Below are positions 28,513-37,158 of a stretch of 37,158 nucleotides of DNA, piece after piece. Both the position numbers and the translations under genes were made by a program. The DNA lies in contig NZ_FMWS01000018.1 of assembly GCF_900103255.1 (NCBI RefSeq), positions 1 to 37,158 of the forward strand, read 5' to 3'. Below the pieces are notes generated by a model. The model had not been told where the DNA came from. It ran no database searches and saw nothing but the letters and a program-made list of their open reading frames with translations. The DNA is from Gilliamella bombi. GTDB lineage: Bacteria > Pseudomonadota > Gammaproteobacteria > Enterobacterales > Orbaceae. The first letter of the stretch is position 1; the number at the start of each line of letters is the position of its first letter.

Positions 28513-31500
28513 ATGAAAATTTTAGCTGGCTGCTCTGCGTTATCTCCATTTCGTATTAGTAAAATCTTATCTGCTTGTTGTAAGAAATCTATCCCTGTTA
28601 TCAATATTGAAGCCCAATACCTGCATTTTGTTGATTTGGCAGGCGAATTGACGGCTGAACAACAGTTAACGTTAGATAAATTATTACAATACGGTCCAAA
28701 AAATGCACAAATCAATGTTAAACAAACGGCTAGCAAGCAACTCTTTTTAGTGGCGCCAAGAGTGGGAACGATTTCGCCTTGGTCATCAAAAGCAACTGAT
28801 ATTGTACATAATTGCGGTTTACCACAGATTCGCCGTATTGAGCGGGGAATTGCTTATTATGTGCAAGTGCGTTCAGAATTAACCGATTGCCAAAAAAATG
28901 ATTTTGTAGCATTAATTCATGATCGAATGATGGAAGCAGTCTTTAGCCATGTTGATCAAGCCGAGCAGTTATTTCATGTTGAATCACCTGCGCCAGTGAC
29001 AACCATTGATTTATTAGGTCAAGGTCGTGCTGCATTAGATGAGGCTAATCTTAAATTAGGTTTGGCGTTAGCATCTGATGAGATTGATTATTTAGTTGAG
29101 AACTTTAAAAAACTAAATCGTAATCCTACTGATATTGAACTTTATATGTTTGCACAAGCCAATTCCGAGCATTGTCGTCACAAGATTTTTAATGCCGATT
29201 GGGTTATTGATGGGGTAAAGCAGCCTAAATCACTGTTTAAGATGATCAAAAATACTTTTGAACACACTCCTGATTATGTTTCGTCCGCTTATAAGGATAA
29301 TGCCGCAGTGATGGACGGTTCAATCGTTGGGCGCTTTTTTGCGGATAATGAGAATAAAACCTACTGCTATCATCAAGAATATGCAGATATTTTAATGAAA
29401 GTTGAAACACATAATCATCCAACAGCTATATCACCTTGGCCGGGTGCGGCAACGGGCAGTGGAGGTGAGATTCGTGATGAAGGGGCAACTGGTCGAGGTG
29501 CTAAACCTAAAGCCGGTTTAGTAGGGTTTTCAGTTTCTAATTTACGTATTCCTAATTTTGAACAACCTTGGGAGCAAAATTTTGGTAAGCCTGATCGCAT
29601 TGTGAGCGCCTTTGATATTATGATGGATGGCCCTTTAGGTGGTGCGGCGTTTAATAATGAATTTGGTCGTCCGGCTTTGTTAGGGTATTTCCGTACTTAT
29701 GAAGAAAAGGTTAACAGCCATAATGGCGAGGAGCTTCGAGGTTATCATAAACCGATTATGTTAGCTGGTGGTATGGGTAATATTCGCCGTGAACATATCC
29801 AAAAAGGTGAGTTTCCAGCGGGCTCTAAACTGATTGTGTTAGGTGGCCCTGCTATGAATATTGGCTTAGGTGGTGGTGCGGCTTCGTCTATGGCGTCGGG
29901 TCAGTCTGATGCTGATTTGGATTTTGCTTCTGTTCAGCGTGATAATCCTGAAATGGAGCGCCGTTGTCAGGAAGTTATCGATCGCTGTTGGCAGCTTGGT
30001 GAAGATAATCCTATCTTATTTATTCATGATGTTGGTGCTGGAGGTTTGTCTAATGCAATGCCTGAACTTGTTAGCGATGGTGGGTGTGGCGGTCAGTTTG
30101 AGCTTCGTAAAATACTTAGCGATGAACCAGGTATGTCACCACTAGAAGTTTGGTGTAATGAATCGCAAGAGCGCTATGTGCTTGCGATTCATCCCGATAA
30201 ATTGGCATTATTTGCTGAACTTTGTCAGCGTGAGCGTGCACCTTATGCGGTGATTGGTCAGGCAACCGCCAATAAGGCGGTTACCTTGCATGATGAGTAT
30301 TTTAATAATCATCCCATCGATTTGCCATTAGATGTGCTACTTGGTAAAACGCCTAAAATGCAACGTGATGTTAAAACTCACCAAGCACATGGTGATAATT
30401 TTTCAACTTCTGAAATTAATTTATATGATGCGGTCAAACGCATTCTACATTTGCCAACCGTTGCCGAAAAAACCTTTTTAATTACCATTGGCGATCGTTC
30501 AGTGACGGGGATGGTTGCTCGTGATCAAATGGTCGGGCCTTGGCAAGTACCGGTTGCTGATTGTGCTGTAACTACTGCAAGTTTGGATAGTTATTATGGT
30601 GAAGCTATGTCAATTGGTGAACATGCGCCAGTTGCGTTACTTAATTTTGCCGCATCAGCAAGGCTTGCAGTTGGTGAGGCAATTACTAATATTGCCGCAA
30701 CCAATATCGGTAATATCAAACGGATTAAGCTTTCAGCTAACTGGATGGCGGCGGCAGGACATCCGGGCGAAGATGCTGGTCTTTATGAGGCCGTTAAAGC
30801 TATTGGTGAAGAGTTATGCCCAGCTTTAGGGCTTGCTATTCCTGTTGGTAAAGATTCGATGTCCATGAAAACGACATGGCAACAAGATGGTGAGCAACAA
30901 ACCATGACTTCACCATTATCATTGGTGATTTCGGCATTTGCGCGTGTTGAAGATGTGCGTAAAACAGTGACACCACAATTGTGTACTGATCAGGATAATA
31001 CTTTATTGTTGGTTGATTTATCGAAAGGCCATCAAGCACTAGGAGCCACCGCACTAGCCCAAGTGTATCGTCATTTAGGGCAAAAAACAGCGGATGTCCA
31101 TGATCCTAAAGAGCTGCTTGCTTTTTATAATGCGATTCAGGCTTTAGTAAGCCAAAATGCTTTGCTTGCTTATCATGATCGTTCTGATGGTGGACTGTTT
31201 GTGACATTGGCCGAAATGGCTTTTGCTGGACATTGTGGTATTGATGTAGATATTGCCTCGTTAGGTCATGATGTGATTGCTTCGTTATTTAATGAAGAAT
31301 TAGGTGCGGTTATTCAAGTAGCTAATAATCGTTTAGATGATGTGATGGCTTGCTTTAAGCAGTTTGGCTTATCCCATGCGGTTCATGTTCTTGGTAGTGC
31401 TAAAACTGGTCAACAAATTATTATGCGTGATAACTCGGCTACAGTATACAGTGAATCACGCTTAACCTTGAGAACATGGTGGGCGCAAACGACATGGCAA

Positions 31501-32415
31501 ATGCAACGTTTACGTGATAATCCTGAATGTGCAGATCAAGAACATCAAGCTAAACAAAATGAAGATGATCCAGGATTAAATGTGCAGCTAACTTTTGATC
31601 TGCAAGCCGATATTGCTGCGCCTTATATTGCCAAAGGTACAAAACCTAAAGTGGCCATTTTGCGTGAACAAGGTGTTAACTCGCATGTCGAGATGGCAGC
31701 AGCATTTGATAGAGCAGGCTTTCAAGCAATCGATGTACATATGACAGATTTACTTTCTGGTCGAATTACACTTAGTCAATTTAGTACACTGGTTGCTTGT
31801 GGTGGCTTCTCTTATGGCGATGTTTTAGGAGCAGGTGAAGGTTGGGCTAAATCGATTTTATTTAATGAAAAAGTGCGTGATGAATTTGAACAATTCTTCC
31901 ATCGCAAAGATACTTTATCGTTAGGGGTTTGTAACGGTTGTCAGATGATGTCGAATCTTAAGGATCTAATTCCGGGAGCGGATTTGTGGCCTCGTTTTGT
32001 TCGTAATTTGTCAGAACGTTTTGAAGCTCGTTTTAGTTTAGTGCAAATCCAACCAAGTCCATCTTTGCTGTTTACTGATATGGTGGGTTCACATATGCCA
32101 ATTGCTGTTTCACACGGGGAAGGACGTGTTGAAGTGGGTGATGATGTTCATTTAAGCCGTTTAGAAGCATCCGGATTAGTTGCCGTACGTTATATTGACC
32201 ATTTTGGCAAAGTAACACAGCAATACCCTGCTAATCCAAATGGTTCGCCAAACGGTATTACTGCAGTGACATCTCAAGATGGACGGGCAACTATTATGAT
32301 GCCACATCCAGAACGGGTATTTAGAACGGTAACTAATTCATGGCATCCTGATAACTGGGGTGAAGATAGCCCTTGGATGAGAATATTCCGTAATGCTCGT
32401 AAGCAATTAGGTTAA
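28513..32415 (+). CDS. purL: Phosphoribosylformylglycinamidine synthase
   Basis: 1300 residues from the ATG at 28513, which aligns [17 protein letters not shown] with the E. coli start (1295 residues) and has AAAGAG about 8 bases upstream; an upstream start at 28468 would add 15 odd residues. Fourth step of purine synthesis: FGAR + Gln + ATP to FGAM. PurS-like N-domain, linker with [13 protein letters not shown], two AIRS-type halves ([34 protein letters not shown]) and a C-terminal glutamine amidotransferase with nucleophile near C1140 in GVCNGCQMM and HPERVFR. Large single-chain proteobacterial type. Confidence 0.97.
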   Translation: MKILAGCSALSPFRISKILSACCKKSIPVINIEAQYLHFVDLAGELTAEQQLTLDKLLQYGPKNAQINVKQTASKQLFLVAPRVGTISPWSSKATDIVHNCGLPQIRRIERGIAYYVQVRSELTDCQKNDFVALIHDRMMEAVFSHVDQAEQLFHVESPAPVTTIDLLGQGRAALDEANLKLGLALASDEIDYLVENFKKLNRNPTDIELYMFAQANSEHCRHKIFNADWVIDGVKQPKSLFKMIKNTFEHTPDYVSSAYKDNAAVMDGSIVGRFFADNENKTYCYHQEYADILMKVETHNHPTAISPWPGAATGSGGEIRDEGATGRGAKPKAGLVGFSVSNLRIPNFEQPWEQNFGKPDRIVSAFDIMMDGPLGGAAFNNEFGRPALLGYFRTYEEKVNSHNGEELRGYHKPIMLAGGMGNIRREHIQKGEFPAGSKLIVLGGPAMNIGLGGGAASSMASGQSDADLDFASVQRDNPEMERRCQEVIDRCWQLGEDNPILFIHDVGAGGLSNAMPELVSDGGCGGQFELRKILSDEPGMSPLEVWCNESQERYVLAIHPDKLALFAELCQRERAPYAVIGQATANKAVTLHDEYFNNHPIDLPLDVLLGKTPKMQRDVKTHQAHGDNFSTSEINLYDAVKRILHLPTVAEKTFLITIGDRSVTGMVARDQMVGPWQVPVADCAVTTASLDSYYGEAMSIGEHAPVALLNFAASARLAVGEAITNIAATNIGNIKRIKLSANWMAAAGHPGEDAGLYEAVKAIGEELCPALGLAIPVGKDSMSMKTTWQQDGEQQTMTSPLSLVISAFARVEDVRKTVTPQLCTDQDNTLLLVDLSKGHQALGATALAQVYRHLGQKTADVHDPKELLAFYNAIQALVSQNALLAYHDRSDGGLFVTLAEMAFAGHCGIDVDIASLGHDVIASLFNEELGAVIQVANNRLDDVMACFKQFGLSHAVHVLGSAKTGQQIIMRDNSATVYSESRLTLRTWWAQTTWQMQRLRDNPECADQEHQAKQNEDDPGLNVQLTFDLQADIAAPYIAKGTKPKVAILREQGVNSHVEMAAAFDRAGFQAIDVHMTDLLSGRITLSQFSTLVACGGFSYGDVLGAGEGWAKSILFNEKVRDEFEQFFHRKDTLSLGVCNGCQMMSNLKDLIPGADLWPRFVRNLSERFEARFSLVQIQPSPSLLFTDMVGSHMPIAVSHGEGRVEVGDDVHLSRLEASGLVAVRYIDHFGKVTQQYPANPNGSPNGITAVTSQDGRATIMMPHPERVFRTVTNSWHPDNWGEDSPWMRIFRNARKQLG

Positions 32416-32426
32416 ATAAAACAAAG

Positions 32427-32450
32427 ATCGCCGATAATGGTGTCGGCGAT
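32427..32450. terminator. Bidirectional terminator between purL and aroF
   Basis: ATCGCCGA (32427-32434) and TCGGCGAT (32443-32450) with an 8-base loop, flanked by A-rich sequence on the left and ATGTTTATTT on the right that extend the pairing. It serves the convergent purL and aroF. Confidence 0.75.
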
Positions 32451-32470
32451 ATGTTTATTTGTTGAGTAGT

Positions 32471-33556
32471 TTAAGCAGTAACTGAGTGCTTTTGTCTTTC
32501 GATAAGTGGCTGCGCTAAAACGTGCTCCATTTTTCGTAATAGTGTGTCTGTTTCTTCCCAGTTAATACATGCGTCAGTCACAGATACGCCATATTTAAAG
32601 TTTTCTGGTGGTTGTTCGGAAGGCTGATTTCCTTCAAATAAGTTACTTTCGATCATTACGCCAATAATCGAATTATTGCCTTTTTCTATTTGCTCAATAA
32701 TGGAATTAGCAACAATAGGTTGATTTCGATAATCTTTATTTGAATTCGCATGGCTACAGTCAATCATTAAGTTAGGCAATAATCCTGCTTTTTGCATTTG
32801 CTCTTCACATAATGATACGCTTTGCGCATCATAGTTAGGCGTTTTTCCACCACGCAAAATAACATGGCCGTGTGGATTGCCTGTTGTTTGTAAAACCGTT
32901 ACTTGTCCTTGTTGGTTAATTCCTACAAAACGATGAGGCATAGAGGCTGATTTCATGGCATTAATTGCAACATCCAAACTGCCATCAGTTCCATTTTTAA
33001 AACCAACAGGCATTGAAAGCCCCGAGGCCATTTCTCGATGCGTTTGTGATTCAGTAGTTCTTGCTCCGATTGCAGACCAACTAATTAAATCACCAATGTA
33101 CTGTGGTGTGTTGGGATCTAGTGCTTCAGTTGCAATAGGCAAGCCAATTTGAGTAATATCAAGCAGTAATTTACGGGCTTTTTTTAGTCCATGCTCAATA
33201 TCAAATGAGCTATCCATGTGAGGATCGTTAATCATACCTTTCCATCCTACAGTTGTGCGTGGTTTTTCAAAGTAGACTCGCATAACTATAAATAGGTGGT
33301 CTTTGACTTCGTCTGATAATTTTTTTAATTTATGGGCATATTCAATTGCCGCAATAGGATCGTGAATAGAGCAAGGACCACATACAATAAGCAAGCGGTG
33401 ATCACGTCGCTCTAAAATATCCACAACAGTTTGGCGTGATAAGGCAATTTGGTTTTCTAAATCATGAGAAAGAGGGTAAAGCTGTTTGATTTCTTCAGGT
33501 GTGATTAACATATGCTCGTCTCTGATTCGAACATTATTTAAAGTATCTTTTAACAT
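32471..33556 (-). CDS. aroF: 3-deoxy-7-phosphoheptulonate synthase, Tyr-type
   Basis: 361 residues from the ATG at 33556, chosen for the AAGGAA 7 bases upstream and because MLKDTLNNVRIRDEH aligns with E. coli AroF MQKDALNNVHITDEQ; the longer frame from 33634 adds a Cys/Asn-rich leader over the promoter. First step of the shikimate pathway: PEP + erythrose-4-P to DAHP. Metal and substrate motifs VCGPCSIHD, GARTTESQTHREMASG, PVGFKNGTDG and DCSHANSNKDYR are intact. N8, linked to tyrosine feedback in AroF, is kept. Three TyrR-like boxes upstream agree with the Tyr-sensitive isoenzyme. Confidence 0.93.
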   Translation of the reverse strand: MLKDTLNNVRIRDEHMLITPEEIKQLYPLSHDLENQIALSRQTVVDILERRDHRLLIVCGPCSIHDPIAAIEYAHKLKKLSDEVKDHLFIVMRVYFEKPRTTVGWKGMINDPHMDSSFDIEHGLKKARKLLLDITQIGLPIATEALDPNTPQYIGDLISWSAIGARTTESQTHREMASGLSMPVGFKNGTDGSLDVAINAMKSASMPHRFVGINQQGQVTVLQTTGNPHGHVILRGGKTPNYDAQSVSLCEEQMQKAGLLPNLMIDCSHANSNKDYRNQPIVANSIIEQIEKGNNSIIGVMIESNLFEGNQPSEQPPENFKYGVSVTDACINWEETDTLLRKMEHVLAQPLIERQKHSVTA

Positions 33557-33592
33557 TTTATTTTCCTTGTTAAAATCATTTATATTTTTATA

Positions 33593-33641
33593 TGTAAAAT
33601 AACAATTACACAAACAATTATTATGTAAACACAAAATTACA
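33593..33641 (-). promoter_or_regulatory. Two TyrR-like boxes overlapping the aroF promoter
   Basis: TGTAAA-N6-ATTACA at 33593-33610 and again at 33624-33641 each match the TyrR consensus (TGTAAA-N6-TTTACA) at 11 of 12 positions, including the essential G and C. They are 31 bases apart, about three helical turns, and overlap a candidate TTGTTT/CATATA promoter on the minus strand. Confidence 0.75.
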
Positions 33642-33752
33642 TAATAGTAAATGGAATTTTTATTATTTATCCAATCATAATTGTTTTATGATTTGTTATT
33701 TAATTATAAATTTAGTTTAAAAAGTTAGTGTAATGATAATTTAAGCAAATAT

Positions 33753-33770
33753 TGTAATAAAATGTTTACA
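33753..33770 (-). promoter_or_regulatory. Third, upstream TyrR-like box of aroF
   Basis: TGTAAT-N6-TTTACA, 11 of 12 consensus positions, about 130 bases upstream of the proximal pair. E. coli aroF is also controlled by three TyrR boxes. Confidence 0.6.
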
Positions 33771-33954
33771 TCTTTATAGCGGGTTTTTGATGGCTATTTT
33801 ATGTTATGAAAGCATAATATTCTGCTGATGATAAGGCGTTATTTGGGTTATGTATATTTATTGAAAGTTTTAATGATTACTTTGATATTAAGTGACATAG
33901 CTGAAAAATATTTACGCTCTGCTACTTTACCAGCTAACTTAGCCGCATGATTAT

Positions 33955-34336
33955 ATATTTTTAGGCAATGTATTAAAACAAGCCAATTTTGTTGTTACCA
34001 TTCTCCCATTAACAAAAAAAACTATTCAACTATTCACAAAAGAAAAATTAGCTTTAATGAGGCCTTCGGCAATACTTATTAATGATGCCTGTGAAAAATA
34101 GTTGATCAACAAGCGCCGCTTGAAGTACTAAAAATAAAACGAGCAAAGCCACAGGACTTGATGCATTTGAAATTGAGCCACTACCTACCAATTCCCCTTT
34201 TACGACAAACATTTATAATGTTTTATTATCACCTCAAGTCAGCTCTGCAATGGCTGAAATGTGATATGTGAAGGAAAAAATGTGCTGTTAATAATATCAC
34301 GCAGCATTAAAAGATGAAAAATTTGCCGATAACTAG
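33955..34336 (+). pseudogene. Decayed D-isomer-specific 2-hydroxyacid dehydrogenase (C-terminal remnant)
   Basis: Conceptual translation across frames gives LKQANFVVTILPLTKKT, then LFTKEKLALMRPSAILIND, then VDQQAPLEVL, then ATGLDAFEIEPLPTNSPF, NVLLSPQVSSAMAEM and a terminal DEKFADN stop at 34334-34336. These are the NAD-binding C-terminal landmarks of the 2-hydroxyacid dehydrogenase family (D-3-phosphoglycerate dehydrogenase/hydroxypyruvate reductase type). At least three frameshifts (near 34100, 34145 and 34300) and internal stops destroy it. The N-terminal half is not recognisable; 33771-33954 holds no clear homology. Confidence 0.75.
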
Positions 34337-34358
34337 ACCAACCTTGAAGCTAGCTAAC

Positions 34359-34387
34359 TTGTATTCCATTTTGAATTCACCTATAAT
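34359..34387 (+). promoter_or_regulatory. ssrA promoter
   Basis: TTGTAT (34359-34364), exactly 17 bases, TATAAT (34382-34387). It lies 36 bases before the mature tmRNA 5' end, as expected for a processed precursor. Confidence 0.75.
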
Positions 34388-34423
34388 GCCTTAATATTGT
34401 TTTTTTATTTACAATTCACAATT

Positions 34424-34788
34424 GGGGCTGATTCTGGATTCGACGGGATTTGCGAAACCCAAGGTGCATGCCGAGGTGCGGTAGGCCTCGTAAATAAACC
34501 GCAAAAAAATAGTCGCAAACGACGAAAACTACGCACTAGCAGCTTAATAACCTGTATAGAGCCTTCTCTCCCTAGCCTCCGCTCGTAGGACGGGGATAAA
34601 GAGGAGTCAAACCCAAACGAGATCGTGTGGAAGCCTTGCTTGGGGTGGAAGCATTAAACCTAATCAAGCTAGTCTATCAGTAGCGTGTTTGTTCGCAGCG
34701 GGTAGATGAAATTCAAAAACAAACTACGCATGTAGTACCGAGGATGTAGAGATTTCGGACGCGGGTTCAACTCCCGCCAGCTCCACCA
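34424..34788 (+). ncRNA. ssrA: Transfer-messenger RNA (tmRNA)
   Basis: 365 bases, like E. coli (363). The 5' GGGGCTGATTCTGGATTCGA and 3' TTCAACTCCCGCCAGCTCCACCA form the tRNA-Ala-like domain with G-U in the acceptor and encoded CCA. The resume codon GCA at 34515 begins the tag ANDENYALAA, ending in TAA-TAA at 34545. The pseudoknot-rich middle is present. It rescues stalled ribosomes with SmpB; smpB is not adjacent here. Confidence 0.98.
34515..34547 (+). other. tmRNA proteolysis tag reading frame
   Basis: Eleven codons encode ANDENYALAA plus stop, followed directly by a second TAA. The AANDENYALAA-type tag directs products to ClpXP and ClpAP and equals the E. coli tag. Confidence 0.95.
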
Positions 34789-35334
34789 CTATATTGTTTA
34801 TTATAATTCAATTCTTTTATAATATTTTTATGCTTTTGGCTAACTGTGCTTCCATTTGTCTCAATTTTTGTTTGTCTATTTTATATGTACCTTATTTTTA
34901 CTCATTAGAGTTGTTCAAAATAGGCAAATACACAAACTTATTTGTGGGTTTTGTCAAGATCATCAAAATAAAAAAATGAAAAAAGACTGAATTACTTAAA
35001 AAGAGGATCTAAATTCTAAAAAAGGTTACTTTTACTCTGCCAGTCAGAAATAACAAAGTACGGGTTTATCAAAAAACAAGACGAATTCTAAACAATGGCT
35101 ATCTATGTTATTTTTTGGGCTTTGATTGGGGTTATTTTTAAATGCTTGCTTGATACGTTAAAAAGAGAATGGGTATATCCTCTTTTATTGTTGGAATAAA
35201 ACTAATTAGCTGTGTCAGAAAACTTAACTACTACATTAGGGAGGCACAAATTCCCCCCCAAATCATACTGCTATATATTTCATCAAATGGCTAAAAAGTT
35301 TGCTAACTTCTTCGTAATCATCTTATTTCACAAA
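34789..35334. other. Gene-poor region after ssrA
   Basis: AT-rich and without a convincing gene. It contains small hairpins (CACAAA/TTTGTG at 34931-34946; AAAAGAG/CTCTTTT near 35160-35185) and a 34-codon ORF at 35095-35199. No integrase or duplicated tmRNA 3' end is present in the window, so there is no sign of an integrated element here. Confidence 0.5.
35095..35199 (+). CDS. Possible small hydrophobic peptide
   Basis: 34 residues (MAIYVIFWALIGVIFKCLL then DTLKREWVYP and an LLLLE end), one probable TM at residues 2-20. No ribosome-binding site is apparent and the ORF is short enough to arise by chance. It could be a degraded remnant. Low confidence that it is expressed. Confidence 0.2.
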   Translation: MAIYVIFWALIGVIFKCLLDTLKREWVYPLLLLE

Positions 35335-36298
35335 TCAAATCGCCCCAACAATACGATGCGGTATATACGGCTCTTCTAAATAAGCAATATCATCTTCCGA
35401 TAACGAAACCTTAATAGCTCCAACTGCATCATCAAGATATTTAGTTTTAGTCGCTCCAATAATTGGTGCTGTCACTCCTTTAGCAAATTGCCACGCTAGT
35501 GCTATTTGTGTCATGGTTACCCCATATTTTTCGGCAAGTTCATTAACCTTTTGTACAATGCTGGTATCGGCTTTTTGCGTGCTGTCATATTTAGACTTGG
35601 CGACTTGGTCGGTTTGGCTGCGTAAGGTGTCGGCTTGCCACTCTAAACGAGCAAGTCTGCCTGTGGCTAAAGGGCTATAGGGTGTTAAAGAGACATTAAA
35701 TTGTTGGCAGATAGGAATAAGCTCACGTTCGTCTTCACGATATAGTAAATTGTAGTGATTTTGCATAGAAATAAAAGGCGTCCAACCATTTTGCTTTGCC
35801 ACAAGTTGCATGTTATAAAATTGGTATCCATACATAGCCGAAGCTCCTAAAGCTCTGACTTTTCCTGCCTTGACAAGATTGTGTAAAGCTTGCATTGTTT
35901 CTTCCATTGGTGTTGTATCGTCAAAGCGATGAATGATGTATAAATCAACATAGTCAGTGCCAAGTCGTTTAAGCGATCCGTCTATTTCCCTTTCAATTGC
36001 GGTTTTTGATAGGTGTCCTTCGTTAAAATAGACTTTTGTTGCCAATATGACTTTGTCGCGAGCGATATTTTTTTTTGATTGCCCGTCCTAAATATTCTTC
36101 GCTTGTACCGGCAGAATAAGTGTTGGCAGTGTCAATAAAATTAATTCCTAAATCTAGTGCATGTTTAATAATTGTTTCGCTTTGATCGGGATTAAGTGTC
36201 CATGCATGCATTTTACTGGCAGGATCACCAAAACTCATACATCCTAAACAAAGACGAGACACTTTAATCTCAGAGTTGCCAAGTTGTAAATATTCCAT
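35335..36298 (-). pseudogene. Aldo/keto reductase (YajO-like), frameshifted in a nine-A tract
   Basis: The 5' part (36298 to 36023, LGNSEIKVSRLCLGCMSFGD, NFIDTANTYS.G.SEEYLGRAI) and the 3' part (36045 to 35335, ATKVYFNEG, RLGTDYVDLYIIHR, SMQNHYNLLYREDERELIP, PYSPLATGRL, AWQFAKGVTAPIIGATK, PHRIVGAI) are the two halves of one ~320-residue NADPH-dependent reductase. Catalytic Asp and Tyr lie in DTANTYS, Lys in ATKV and His in IIHR. A run of nine A's (36076-36068 on the minus strand) has one base too many: eight would restore KKNIARDKVILATKV. Either a true pseudogene, an assembly error, or a gene rescued by slippage. The bases upstream (36299-36595) hold nothing recognisable. Confidence 0.85.
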
Positions 36299-36595
36299 AA
36301 AATCCTCCCTTGTAAAAATTAATTTGAATAAACTTTATCCTTCTAACAATAAGCGAATAATATATTTTCGATAAATTATTCTAACCCTTATATTTATTGA
36401 AATAAATAAGTTTCTAATTGATAGTATCATGAATTAAATTCACTAATAACAACCTTATGTATAACTGTAAATAGTGAAATTTATTTTTAATATCAATGAT
36501 GTACTAAAAAAATGCTAGATAAATTAGTAAAAGTATTAATAGACATTTAGAATAATTGGCTAAAGGCTTTCTTTTAACGGAAATATGTTCGAGGC

Positions 36596-36627
36596 TTGAC
36601 GTTTTATAATGCTGTAGAAAATATAAG
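36596..36627 (+). promoter_or_regulatory. Orphan promoter-like sequence
   Basis: TTGACG at 36596-36601 is followed at 17-20 bases by the overlapping hexamers AAATAT, ATATAA and TATAAG (36619-36627). It points rightward into a 50-90 base stretch that ends at the bidirectional terminator of tuf, with no ORF. It may drive a short RNA or be fortuitous. Confidence 0.3.
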
Positions 36628-36679
36628 GTTACTGCGGTTAGTTAACTTTAAGTATATATGAAATTATTGATTAAAAAAT

Positions 36680-36709
36680 AAAAAAGGCACACCTAAATGC
36701 ACCTTTTTT
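36680..36709 (-). terminator. Terminator of tuf, probably bidirectional
   Basis: On the minus strand AAAAAAGGTGCA pairs with TGTGCCTTTTTT (12 bp with two G-T pairs, loop TTTAGG), followed by more T-rich sequence. On the plus strand the hairpin also ends in six T's. It lies 49 bases after the EF-Tu stop. Confidence 0.8.
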
Positions 36710-36758
36710 ACTGATTATAAAGAGCATCAATAGTTGCTCTTTATTACGGTAAGTTTGA

Positions 36759-37158
<400 letters not shown>

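Noticed and set aside
33873-33950. 25-codon ORF upstream of the dehydrogenase remnant
   Set aside because: It is short, lacks a ribosome-binding site and matches no family I recognise; chance is the simplest explanation.
34789-35334. Integrated element at the tmRNA 3' end
   Set aside because: The tmRNA 3' end is a common attachment site, but no integrase and no second copy of the 3' end are present in the window.

Overview
The window is AT-rich gammaproteobacterial chromosome. OmpA, RstA/RstB, RdgC, PurL and a Tyr-type DAHP synthase with TyrR boxes all resemble enterobacterial relatives, and the tmRNA tag is ANDENYALAA. Base composition, poly-A tracts and two large exported adhesin-like proteins suggest a host-associated lineage such as the Orbaceae (Gilliamella-like gut symbionts). 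That genus-level placement is an inference from recall, not a search result.

Layout. 1-3726: two tandem paralogous exported adhesin-like genes, the first cut by the window edge, each ending in a GC-rich hypervariable C-type-lectin-like domain and followed by nearly identical non-coding 3' flanks. 3727-9944 (minus): dnaA-dnaN-recF-gyrB with a DnaA box in the dnaA promoter. 9945-13006 (minus): ompA, rdgC and a MipA/OmpV-family porin. 13187-18996: two convergent operons. The plus one encodes a class-III aminotransferase, a GNAT-fold acyltransferase and an arginase-fold protein. The minus one encodes a HAD phosphatase, an alpha/beta hydrolase and two small DMT/SMR transporters. I do not recognise this set as a known pathway; it looks like a small amine or amino-acid-derivative synthesis and export locus. 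19155-21223: an RstA/RstB-like two-component system divergent from the HAD gene. 21486-23162: glnS. 23342-27889 (minus): a DUF2339/DUF3999 membrane-protein pair. 28513-32415: purL. 32471-33556 (minus): aroF, with three TyrR-like boxes upstream. 33955-34336: a decayed 2-hydroxyacid dehydrogenase. 34424-34788: tmRNA. 35335-36298 (minus): an aldo/keto reductase broken by one extra A in a nine-A run. 36759-37158 (minus): the C-terminal part of EF-Tu.

Most striking signal. In the two adhesins the last ~50 codons differ strongly, mainly at first and second codon positions, between well-conserved anchors, while the non-coding DNA just after the stop codons is about 95% identical. This resembles the variable repeat of a diversity-generating retroelement (DGR) target, or another targeted diversification mechanism. 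No reverse transcriptase or template repeat lies in this window, so any machinery would have to act from elsewhere. A ~130-base stem-loop repeat follows both adhesins and recurs upstream of purL. The aminotransferase/acyltransferase/arginase-like/SMR locus is the second candidate for an undescribed system.
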